Source: Tetragonia tetragonoides (lineage: Eukaryota > Streptophyta > Magnoliopsida > Caryophyllales > Aizoaceae). Taken from it: 64,000 nucleotides of DNA. Both the position numbers and the translations under genes were made by a program. The stretch lies in NCBI GenBank assembly GCA_038025085.1, contig CM076146.1, positions 14,377,001 to 14,441,000 on the forward strand, written 5' to 3'. The notes under the pieces are model-generated. The model was not told the DNA's origin and made no database searches. It was given only the letters and a program-made list of their open reading frames with translations. Position 1 is the stretch's first letter. Every line of letters starts with the position of its first letter. Positions 39,387-51,320 of this stretch are shown here, piece by piece.

Positions 39387-42375
39387 AAGCATAAAATTGT
39401 TGACTCAAATATGTCATATTTGACCATGTTTGATACTGTTTTTCAGCTTTATTGTGATCATTGTGACAAGTTTTTGGCTGATAGTCTGGTGGAGGGTCAA
39501 TGCCCTCACTGCTCTAATACTTGTAAAGAAGATCAATGTGAGAACTGTGGGGGAGAACTCCAAAATCCCAAGTGCAAGGTGCAATTTTTAGTACTATACT
39601 CTGCTTTCTGATTAATTTCTCACATTTATGCAGTGATTTTTGGTGCCCTTGATCATACAATTTAATTACCTTAAATCACGATCCTAATTACTGTATAATT
39701 TGTGGTCTGTCAGAATTCCGATACAATATCCTTCCGTACTACCGACCACCTGTTTCTCTAGCTCCCACCAGAACTTCAAAAGGAGCTGCGTCACCATTTT
39801 AAGAGCTTGGCCATTTCGAGTCAGGAAGTTGTAGCTCAAACGAAGAATTTGCTCTTTAAGAGAAAGAAAGACGACGAAGAGTCCCAACAGAATAGTGATG
39901 AGTTTGAACCTCTGCCCCCAAAGTGCATAACACGAGATTTGAAGTGGGGTGTTTCTGTTCCTATTGAGAAATTTCCTGATGCTCTTAAAAGTTTCTTACA
40001 CAAGGTATAATGGAATTAGTTAGCTGCTTTTGTTAGTCTTGAAATTGTTTGCTCTGTCTTGATCAAACAAATGTTTGTGCCCTCCCCCTTCGGTCTTCAG
40101 GTGTTTTATGTTTGGTTTGATGCACCCCTTGGGTACATTTCAATCACCAAGTGTCACAAATCTGAATGGGAGCATGGTGGAAAAACCCAGGGAAAGTTGA
40201 GTTGCATCAGTTCATGGGAAAGGACAATGTGACATTTCACACAGTAGTTAATGTTGCAGTCTAGTCATATAAATCTGTCTGCAATAGCCTTCCTGATGGG
40301 TTGGCAATGCATTGCTTACAATAGTTACTATATCTTGATCAAATCTTTGTTTTGTTCATTGTGTCACTGTGACAAAGACATGGTCAGAATCTTAATCTGA
40401 ATGACTAACATATACTGCAGGTTCTTTTCCCTGCAATGCTGATTGGTACCCTCGAACATTGGACTCTTCCTAGTTCAATCCATGCTACGCAGTATTTACT
40501 CTATGAAAAAGGTTCCTTCATGACTCCGATTATTGATTCTTTCATCATTTGAAACATAAAAATCTGGATATAGCAAATTCTTGTGAAACACATCTTTCTT
40601 GTTTATTATTATCATTGCTTCTTTTTTGAGTAAGATACTTTCTCCAGGGAAATTTTCAAAGAGCAAAGGCGTGGGTGTTTTTGGTGATCAAGTAAAATAT
40701 TCAAAAATACCTGCAGAAGTGTGGCGGTACTATCTATTAAGCATTAGACCTGAGGTACATTGTTTGTTTCGAGTGACTTGTTCACCCATTTTATCGTTTC
40801 AAAACTCCGATAAGGAGAATGGCGAGGAATACATCTTGTGCAGTTTGCATTATCATTGGTCATTTGTTCTGCTCATCTCATATAACTAGTGTTATTACAT
40901 TGATGAAATTGTTTTGTTAGGTATCTAACACTGTCTTTTCCTGGGAGGACCTGCAAAATAAACTCAACAGTCACTTGGCTGATAATTTGGGCAACTTTGT
41001 AAATCGCGTCCTGGCTTTTATCGCTAAACCACTTGGTAAGTTTCTAATCACTATTGTGAAATTGTATGTGCTTCCCTATACATAATAATTTTGTTCTAAA
41101 GGTAGATGCATCGCAATTGGTTGGATAATTTTTAAAATGGGAACCCGGATATCGTTTTATTCAGTATGTTGGAAATGTTTCAGCCTAATATGCCAGAAAC
41201 AAACTTCTGTGACCGAATCAAACTCAAATGGGACAGTAATTTTATTAAAGTTTGTGTGTGCCACTGTTCTTGTCTTTGTCACACCCCCTATAAGGCAAAA
41301 GGAAAATGGACAGCGGGACTCAAGAGATGACAGGAAAATAGGATGAGTGGTTGCTTTCTTTGAGAATGTACACAGTTTCCTTACGGGACGTTATATCTTT
41401 TGTACAGGAAAAGGCTATGGTTCCATTATTCCTGACGCTCTAGGTGCTGAGATTGAAGAGATAGATGCAACTTTAGGTGCAACTATTGGTCTCTATGTGG
41501 AGGAATATGTTGAGGCTATGGAGAAGGTAGCAATTTTACTTCCCTCAGAAGTAGTGAAGTACTCATTCCATGTTCTTAGCTACATTTGTGCTAACTTTCC
41601 TCATCAATGCTATTTGTCTTTGAATTTTGTAGGCTAAGTTGAGGAAAGGTCTAGAAGCTGCCATGGAGATTTCTCATGCTGGAAATCAATATTTCCAAGT
41701 AAGCGCATACAAGTTTTAGTGTTTATACACATGCTTACTGATAGCTTTTTCAAACTGGGATTTTACATAACTTGTACCGACATCTTGATCTTCTCGACAA
41801 TTTCCTTGCAGGGCAATAAAGTATGGGAGCTTTACAAAGAAAACAGTTCGAGGTGTTCTTTTGTTGTGAAAACTCTAGCAGGACTTGTGTGCATTCTTGC
41901 ATGCTTGCTCGAACCATATATGCCATCGTTTACCACTGAGGTACTTTTGTTGGTTTGGGTCTTTGATCTTTTCTCACATCTGCTTAATTTTTACATACAA
42001 TAGTTTGAAGTTTGAACTTTTGGTGTGCTTTTTAGGTATTCGAGCAGCTTCATCTACCGAGTGATGAATTTTCGCTTAATCTTGAAAAGGGAGATCTTGA
42101 TAGGGCTAGAAAACCTTGGTGTATCATTCCCTCATGTCATGAGATTGGGACGCCGAGGCCACTGTTCAAAAAACTGGTAATCCCTAAGATTATCCTCTGT
42201 GTGAACCGAAAATTCTTGCATTTACTCACTTGTCTCAGTTGTTTGTTTTTGAGGCCTCTGTTTCACTGTTTCCCTTCATATCTATTTCCAGACAAATGAG
42301 GAAATTGAAGGGCTGAAAAAGAAGTTCTCAGGAAGGCATGATGATAAGTCTAGCGGCCAAGCTTCTGCTTACTAA

Positions 42376-42689
42376 ATCACTCGAGAAGAGCAAGCGAAAG
42401 TTTGAGGTAATTGATAAGGGCAACAATTTCTTGTTATTGACTATTTGACTCAATACTTTTTGGTGTTGCCTTTTCCAGCTTTATCTTGTATGTGTTCATT
42501 TATGTACTTTGTTTCTCTTTGTTTGTCGCCTAAGACATTGGGAAAATGCATGATTACTGTTAGGGTTGTATCTTACATGTGTTGTCCTAATAATAAATTC
42601 TACGTAGAGATATTTACTCTTCATTTCGTTCTAACTGTGTTGGGATGTCCGGAAAAAAAGTCGTTGTAGTTTAGATCAGTAAACTGAGA
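42376..42689. other. 3' flank of the MetRS relic
   Basis: Likely old 3' untranslated region. No other feature is seen. Confidence 0.4.
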
Positions 42690-45600
42690 GAGTTATTTTT
42701 ATTTTCTAGTATGGAGAAAATAAAGTGTTATTTGGGAACTTATTGCCAAGAATCAGCCTATTCATGTCGTAGAGCCCATTGAGGCCCTCATACAATCATC
42801 ATCTATGTAGCTGTACAAAGCTATACATGTATAATGCCACAGAAAACTACGCAAAGGTAGTTTACCCATGCGTACAAAGGAGACCCCTTGCCCACCCCCA
42901 TTTTTTGCTAATATGTCTGCTTCTTTGTTCTTTTCTCTGATGATTTGAACTGGCTGGAAACAGATTAGAGAGGAAGTAATGTGTTAATATCAGCAAAAAG
43001 TTTCCACCATTTCCACGGCATGTGGTTGTTTTTCATCCACGAAATGGCATTGACATAATCGAATTGGATGCGCAGTTCTACACCATGTTTTGGTGCCAAT
43101 TATCTTTATGATCTAACACGTTATAAATGCATGATAAATGCCTCTTTTTTCTACCTCATTAGATTCGGATACTCCAAAATGTCACCAGTGCTAGCACGAA
43201 TAATACCGCCACAATCTCCTGCTCCAGGCTTCCCTTGTGATGAAACCATGAGTGTTAAATACATAACCAATCTGTGGGACGAGCAACCCGACTATCATCA
43301 GACCTATCACTACTACAAAAATGAGATATCACGTCGGTTTTTTAGTGCCTATAACATCGGTTTTGGTACCGACGCGATAGGGGGGTGACGTAGTAGGGTA
43401 CGGGGTACAACGTCGGTTTTTAAAAATAACTGACGTTGTAAGCTCATCTTTCACATCGGTTTTTTCGAAAAACTGACGTTGTACGTGACTTAACGTCGGT
43501 TTTCCTAAAAACCGATGTGAAAGGTGTACTTACAACGTCGGTTTTTCGAAAGAACCGCTGTGAAAGTTGAGCTTACAACGTCAGTCATTTTTAAAAAACC
43601 GATGTTGTAGGTAATGATTTTTATCAAAAAAATAATAATAATAATAATAATAATAATTGAATATACAGAGCTCACATCATACAAAAATCTCATTTATATC
43701 AGTTAATTTACAAAATACCACCAAACTTGAAATCTGCTCAATACACTCAATACATATGCCAAAATGGAAAAAAAAAAAAAGTTATTATGCTAAATGGTAT
43801 CTATGTAACTAAATATACCCCGTAACATATATGCAACTGCAGCAACCCAAGAAGACAACTGTTGTTGGTTGCAAGTCTGCTGATCTGATGCAGCTGTTGA
43901 GGGCTGATCTGTTTCACTAGTGCGGCTAATCTGCTGACCTCCCGCAAAGCTGCTGCTTGTCGTAGATTGCAGCTGTGTGAGGGGTGGTCTCGGTCCTTCT
44001 ACAGGTCTATACAGACCGACATTAGTCTCTGTGTTCAGATACTAAACCTGACCAAAGGGACCAGATACTGAATCGTTAAAAAATGGTTGTAGAATGATCC
44101 GATAAAAAATATGGTGAGTACCTCTCTAGGGAGCTGCAAGGGGAATATAGAACATGAAATTTCCATCTCCACAGCAATATTAATAACAACTAAAACAATT
44201 CAGAAAGCACTTCGATTCCCCAACTGTTGAATGACTTCTACGTACTGCATTTTAGCATAACAAACATGCACATCCAGGTCAATACATTCAACTCTCACTA
44301 CCATGTAGAAACATAAATTTATTCAACAAAAAGTGTACAAGAGTTGATCTCAGCTAACTTACCAATGAATTCCCACCTAGCACCATAATTTATCCATCAT
44401 TTTCCAGCCTGCTAGGGTGCTAAAACATGGTTATTCAATATCAGATCAGAATTCTGAACACTAAAACAAAATGTAATTTAACTATGTTGCTTATTTAAGC
44501 AACTAAAACCATGTTCTATTTACATCCCTTATATCCCTACTGAGCAACCTGATCTATGCATGCGTTCAAGTCTTAAAACTTATCAAATTCGTGGTTAGAC
44601 AGTCAATACAGGTCTGAAGTTCCGGTCAAAATCCAGAGTACAAAACTGAGGATTTCATCCTTTACGCGTATATAACACCATGCTAAGTGTAGTAACTCAA
44701 CTCCACAACAAAGTATGTACGTTTCCCACCCACATTCTAATATTATAACACGCAAAAACAACCTCTAGCATCCAAAATACAAGTCCGAAATTCAGAACCT
44801 CATACCAGTACACAAAAGTAGTTAGTGACTCTAAGCATTTCCAATTAAATATACTTCAGTCAGCCCCTTTTGCCTCCAACAATAAGAACATGAATTTTGT
44901 ACTCCTTGAAACTATTTCAGTGCTCAAAGTCATGCTATAGTACAAGTAAACTAAGAGACCAACAGATGCGAATGACAATTCAGATAGCACACTTGGAAAC
45001 TCGATAGCAATCAAGGGCATGGTAATTATACCTTGCAGTTATTTCATTGGCAGTCAAGTCATCTTTGTTTACGACCATAATTATAACAACATAGTCACTT
45101 GCATAGCAATAATATTTCATTCAGCCAACGGTTGACGTTATCAAAGCTTGTTGTCGGTTACGTCATTTACAATCTAGCAAGGAGGCACATGATAGATAAT
45201 TAGGAATAGAAAGTAAATTGATATCATAATCCCAACAGAAACATCAGGAAAATAATAATTCAGCAAGGATAAAACATAGATACATTCTCAGAGTGATGAT
45301 CCACAAAATATAGTCAGAAGGAAAGTCTCTACTGACAAAGGATCAAAGTTACAGACCTTCTAAACAATTGTATTCCACATCACCCCTTGAAAATAAGTAA
45401 ATACTCTGGTAAACTTAACTGTCAAACCTAATACTCTTTTTTTGAGCAAGTAAACATGTGAGCCCAAACAGCATATAATCCAAACAATCAAATATCCCAA
45501 TTGTGGCCATGGCTTCTTCCCCCCACCGACAGATTAACATGAGAAATACATAAACATAGATAGAAGCAGAGAAAATCACTCATTTAAGGATCAAAGTGCC

Positions 45601-46219
45601 CTTCAATTACTATCCAAGAAACTTTCACATCAAAATTTGTAAAAGATAACGGCACATAAGCACTCAATCATCAATACATCAAGAATTAAGGCAAAATCAT
45701 TAGAATTTAGGGAAATTAAGTAACAAATTACCATTTCTATCAAAAATTAGGGCTAAAATGACCATAGCTCAAAAGTTGTAGAAGTTAGGGCAATTAAGAA
45801 ACCAAAGCAAAGAGAATCAATTAGAACTACCAAATTGGCGTAGGAGGTTTAAATCTCACTCGCTATTTCAAAATATCAAACAATTGCAGACCAGAAAGTT
45901 GGGATTAATACCCAGCACCTACTACTCGCAGATTTTCGCACTACAAAGAAAACCGAAATTGAAATTCCTTGGCAAACAACCCAAATAAATCACAAACCCA
46001 GAAATGATGGCCACTACTCGAATCAAATTGGGCTCAAACTTCATAAATGCAAAGTATCTACCTGTTTAACCCATTACAAGTGCTTCGAATTCCAGATCTC
46101 CAACTAGTCCAGATCTGGGGGGAAAAGAACACGCGACCGACGCTAGTTGAGCTACGGAGGGGCGACGCCGGCCATTGCGGTGGTGATGTTGATTGAACGT
46201 GAAGATGGCGGTGTGGGAT

Positions 46220-46265
<46 letters not shown>

Positions 46266-47300
46266 GAAGACTGGAGCGTTTGTGTTTTTCTTTTCTATTC
46301 ACAAATAAAACCTTGACTTCTAGAAGAACCATACCACGTCAGTTTGTTTAGCTATTGCCAGATAGACTGACGTTATAACCTACGCATACCACGACGGTTT
46401 GTTTCTAAAAGCCGACGTTAGATGCATGGTTCTCAAAATTAACACCTACAACGTCGGTTTCTGGTCATACTTTTTCACAGTATTTTCAATTTTGCCACCG
46501 CTTGCTTATGACATCGGTTATTTATCAACCGACGTTGTAGGTGCGACGTGGTATGTAGTTTCTGTAGTAGTTTATCAAAATTATTTGATTGAGCCTTCTG
46601 TTCATTAATAGTAATAGCACTAATTGGATGAGCATCCATCAATGCACACAACCGACATTAGAAAATTGAGCCTTAGCCCACCCAAGCTCTCAACTTGGTC
46701 ATATTTGTAATTTCTTCATTTTACATATTCTTTTGCGGAAAACAAAGTTGGTTCCTTGCTAACGAGATGGACCAAATGCTGGCAAAAAATACCATGTGCC
46801 AGATTTGTCTCTGTCAAGTATTGCTTCTTAAGACCTGCCATTGATTAAGGCACCCAAATCCCTTAGGAGACAGCTGCTTATTCCCAACAGTTAAGAATCA
46901 AGCCCCATAGATGTTTGGCTGTTGAACATCTCAAGAAAAGATGCACTTTAGACTACTGCTCACCATTGCAAAAAGAACGAAGGATGCTGTCTTAATCAAA
47001 GGGGACTCCTCTGTGTCTGAGGTTGACCCTTCCAGATGAGACTTGCAATGTCCCAACTAACATCCATATCCGAGGATACGAGCATTTGATAGCACCTTTT
47101 TTACTGAAAACTTCCATGAGTATCATGTTTCCAAATCAATTCAACCTCCCTATTCTGGTCTACCTTAACCTCTCGCATTCCATCCAACAGTTCATTGTGT
47201 TTCTCGGCTTCCCAAGTTCTCAGCTCTCTTCTATACAATATGATCCATTGCCATTGATCACCCACAAAACAACCCGTGTCAGCCACCACAGTATCTTAAC
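42690..47300 (-). mobile_element. Old LINE, 3' half, split by a CACTA element
   Basis: Minus strand, upstream to downstream. 47289-47030 reads RRELRTWEAEKHNELLDG and IWKHDTHGSF. About 46950-46740 reads VHLFLRCSTAKHLW and VFFASIWSISLARNQLCF, the C-terminal zinc region of LINE ORF2. After the interruption (46572-43318), 43310-42880 reads the RNase H domain: ASTGDILEYPN, VELRIQFDYVNAISWMKNN, QIIREKNKEADILAKNGGG. Many stops are present. The outer borders are approximate. Confidence 0.75.
43318..46572. mobile_element. Non-autonomous CACTA element (3255 bp)
   Basis: The left end is CACTACTACAAAAATGAG; the right end TTTCTGTAGTAGTT is its complement with the final G changed to T. The 3-bp target duplication TAT is at 43315-43317 and 46573-46575. 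Subterminal regions at both ends carry many ACGTCGGTTTTT / AACCGACGTTGTA motifs in both orientations. The interior (43.7-46.1 kb) has no transposase domain; it includes an (AAT)n run near 43630 and a (GA)n run at 46226-46262. It inserted into an older LINE. Confidence 0.88.
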
Positions 47301-47400
47301 TCCAATAAATTATTATTTTGTAGTATAACCCCGTCAACGATATCATCATCATAACTCCAACTAATTCTTATTTTGTAGTATAGCCTCTTCAACTTTATCA
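47290..47400. repeat. Imperfect ~55-bp tandem duplication
   Basis: CTTAACTCCAATAAATTATT followed by ATTTTGTAGTATAACC (47294 on) is repeated as CATAACTCCAACTAATTCTT and ATTTTGTAGTATAGCC (47351 on). Confidence 0.6.
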
Positions 47401-49201
47401 TTTGCAACTTTTACATGTGGACAGGTACATTTGAAGTGAAACCACCGCTGCATTAGGTTGTTGTATGCTGGTGATGGTAACATTCTTATGCCAAGCGAAA
47501 AAAGCTTCAAAAGTCAAGCTCTATTTATCATCATCTTAACTCCGTGGATAGCTCCATTTATCATTGGGCATTACTTCCTCTCTCTAAGAGTGAGTATATA
47601 TGTATGAACATAACTAGCAATATCATCGAAAAGTCAAGCAGTAAGCTCATTTTGGAGCGGAGTGAGTATTTGATATGTATGAATATCACAACTTGTTTAT
47701 TTGTATACACTAATGTGACGATGTTGCTAGTTATGTTGTACTATTTTTTAGGTTAATTGACCTTTGTTCTAAGAGGTGGATTTCATATTATAAAATGGCA
47801 CTGAAAACTTATGTCGTTGATCCAAAGATATTTTCAAAAAATTCGTTTATTCTTGCATTATATTTGTGCAATGTTTGGTGCTAATCAGGAGCTGATTTTC
47901 TAGCTAAGATCAATCTTCAGGGTACAGAATTTAAAGGATACAACCATACTCAATTGATTTTCTTCTGAATATAAAACAAATAACTGCTACTGAGGCCCTA
48001 GATCGGGATTGAACCTCGTCCCTCCCCGAAGTGACCCTAAAAGAATGGGGAGTGTGACTTGGACTTGGTGGATCCAAAAATATTTTTAAGTGGGTGTACA
48101 TGAGATTTTTTATCTGCACGTGGTGACCTAGAACAATGAACTTTAAATTTTTTGCATATGATTACTCTCTTTTTTACAACAATGAGCTATAAATTCTATA
48201 AAACTTAAGATACCAAACAGTTTCCATGTTTCCTCCGAATTACCGGCCAGACGAGTATATTCAATGATCCATCTTTACTACCTGGTTTTTTTTTTTTTTT
48301 TAATTGACAATCGACGCATATGAGTCCAAAATCTTGCTGCTGGAGAATAAAACTAGTAAAAACTAATTTCTTGCATTTTTTTTTCCATTCAGATTTTTTT
48401 ATTGTCTTAATCATTTTTGTTTCGTTTCATTTTAATCACCTTCAAATCACAATATCCTTTTATAACCACTTGACACCAACGTCTAATCACTAATGCAATG
48501 CTATCTATGAACTTCTTAGCCACGATTCCAGTACGATTCAACCAAAATATGTATAGTTTGTTTGAGCAAACTCACGATTTCTCAAAATATTTAAGAGTAC
48601 GTTTAGATTTCACTATTTGATTTGAATACCTTGAATCCAATTCAAGAATTTGAAACTTTGCAATTCAAATTCCAATTCATTGTTTGGGAAAACCAAAATT
48701 TCAAATCAAAAATTTGAAATGAAGTTCTTCTTTGGCACAACAAGGAATTTTCAATTCTTGAATTTGAATTCCAACTATTGTTTGGCAAACCATATAATTT
48801 CAGCTCTACTTTACTTATATATCAATGAAAACACTATCAAATATAATAATATCTTGCAATCGTTGTCAACTTAAAATCCAAATGAACTAGTAATAACAAC
48901 CAATAATTGATGTAATAATATCTCGCAACCCTAGTCAATTTAAAATCCAAACACTATCAAATAACAGTAATTTCTAGGAATCATTGAGGCATAACAACAC
49001 CCACTTCAACTTGCTTTCCATCGAAAAGCATTTTAGCGCTTGCCTTTGGGCAACCCAGATCATACTTCATACCTCTCAAAATCTGATGAGGTAAAATCTC
49101 TTCTACCTAGGAAAGTTCAGCACAGGTCTCGTCGCCATTGATTTGGTTTGCTGGTTGGATTTTACTTTCAATATATTGTTAAATAGGATATGAAAAACTA
49201 G
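47401..49201. other. Spacer; AATTCAA-rich palindromic patch at 48600-48800
   Basis: No gene is supported. 48600-48800 has inverted AATTCAAGAATTTGAA-type motifs and TTGTTTGG, a pattern of decayed MITEs; a T17-18 tract lies near 48284-48301. Minus strand 49098-48990 is open (GMKYDLGCPKASAKMLFDG) without a recognised family. Confidence 0.35.
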
Positions 49202-49650
<449 letters not shown>

Positions 49651-50269
49651 TATCATCCCAACTTTCGATTACCTTGTTTTGATAAGCTTTTGCAAATTCA
49701 TTTTCCTGTAAAAATAGCAGCACCGCCAACAACATCAACAACAATAGTAAACAATTAAAAGAAGCACAAAGAAACAACGACATGAAAAATAAAGCATCCC
49801 AACTTGCAGTAGCATAACAGTGGCAGGAACATCAACAACAACATGCAGAACCAACAACAAAATATATAACATGTGCAACACTCCAACAACATCAACTTAT
49901 AAAACTAAGATTATGAGCCAGTACAACAATATATGATCATAAGACTTCATCAGCATATAGTGTGACTTTTTCAGATGTTTTATATCAAACATAGTATTAT
50001 ATTAATTAACAAATATAAGGAAAGAAACTCGGCAGCAAAGGAAACCAGTTTCACAAGCTACAACAAAGATTCCTATGGTCTGAGTGAAAGAGAAAGAGGG
50101 GAAAATACATAAGGGCTTTTAATCAAGTACAAATGACATTGTAGTAGTACAACTCAATAGATATTTCCATTTTGTTCCCTCTCCTATGAGCACAGTATGC
50201 CAATGAATAATAATAATAAAATTGGATGTCTAACAGTTCATGTCCAGAAAGTAACAAATATTTGCTTAC

Positions 50270-50390
50270 AGCAACAGAAACAACAGCAACACATACAGCA
50301 ACAACAACAATTACAGCACCAGCAATTACAACGGATTTAGTACAATTACAGCAACAACAACAACAATTACAACAGCCAAATAGAACAAGT
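50270..50390. repeat. CAA/CAG-rich low-complexity tract
   Basis: ACAGCAACAACAACAATTAC-type units within the intron of the MYB-like gene. Gln/Thr-rich open frames through it are artefacts. Confidence 0.85.
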
Positions 50391-51320
50391 AGAGTGAATA
50401 ATACTTCAGAATACACAGCCAGTCGCGAAGCTCATCTTTGCTTATGTTCATAATCTTTTTCTCCTCATCCCAAACAAATTTGTCGTGTTGCGGAATTCGG
50501 TGATGTTGGTATAGTGCTTCTTCCATAAACCGAGCCTATTCTTTGCATGATCAGCATTTACATTCAGCCCCAAATTGGAATTCAATTCATCCGCCACCGC
50601 TTGGTAGTCTTGACGCTTCCAATCACCCTCCCTTTTGTTACCTTGATTAATTTGGTCATATAAAACGGAAGCAAGAATTCTATCCATTTCAACATTCCAG
50701 GGGACTTGTGTTGGTTTTAACACTTCTTTACCCTTTCTACTCATTGTCAAACAATCAATTGAATAAAGAAAGGCAAAGTTGTTGAACCACTTCCACAATC
50801 TCAGCATTACAGCATGCATAACCAATTTCAATAGTTCAACAAAAATTTCAAAACAAACAATAAAATCAATCAGCAAGCTATAAAAGAAAATCCAGCAAAA
50901 TTTCAACAACAGTTTTAGAATAAACAATAAAACAACAACACTATATAATGGAAATAACAAATAAGTGACAGAATAATCGTAGCAGTATGTATATTTGTGA
51001 CCAAACAAACTATAATCAATTGGGAATCGTGGTCATCTCAGGCAGATACAAACATATACAAACATTACTATTATACTGACCAAAAATAGTTGGTTGAGTG
51101 AGATAAGTAACAATAAAAAAATCTTGTTATACTGCTATACTATATTAAACATAATCATGCAAGTGAATTCCGATAGTTTGGCGTACAATCCTTGAACTCA
51201 ACTCTTAACATGTGAAAAAAAATCCAGCAATTCAGACTCAAGTAAGGCTCAAACAAAAGGACCTCTTTGAGCTTGGTATTCATTAAACATCCCCATAGCA
51301 AGAGTGTCTCTAAATAAACT

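Larger units (their letters stand above)
37312..42375 (+). pseudogene. Methionyl-tRNA synthetase gene, lacking HIGH motif
   Basis: Exons with conserved borders: 37312-37345 (MGIVPVDGKRN), 37647-37913 (VIYICATDEY), 39447-39578 (zinc ribbon: CDHC, CPHC, CENC), 39714-40004 (CITRDLKWGVSVP), 40101-40246 (VFYVWFDAPLGYISIT), 40421-40511, 40648-40754 ([12 protein letters not shown], the KMSKS loop; VWRYYLL), 40921-41035, 41408-41526, 41633-41698, 41812-41940, 42036-42176 and 42292-42375 (ends SGQASAY). The enzyme charges tRNA-Met. Here the exon with the HIGH (HLGN) ATP-binding motif is absent, replaced by GTTACG repeats; TAG at 39759-39761 stops exon 4; one base is missing near 40172. The C-terminal EMAPII-like domain of plant cytosolic enzymes is also absent. 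Most late exons remain open, so loss is fairly recent, or only a partial protein is made. Confidence 0.88.

Noticed and set aside
46066..46332. 88-codon minus-strand open frame with Ser-Leu repeats
   Set aside because: Reads a (GA)n run within the CACTA element; no domain.
48205..48414. 69-codon minus-strand open frame
   Set aside because: Lys-rich frame produced by a poly-T tract; no support.
50226..50453. Gln/Thr-rich plus-strand open frame
   Set aside because: CAA/CAG low-complexity DNA in the intron of the minus-strand MYB-like gene.
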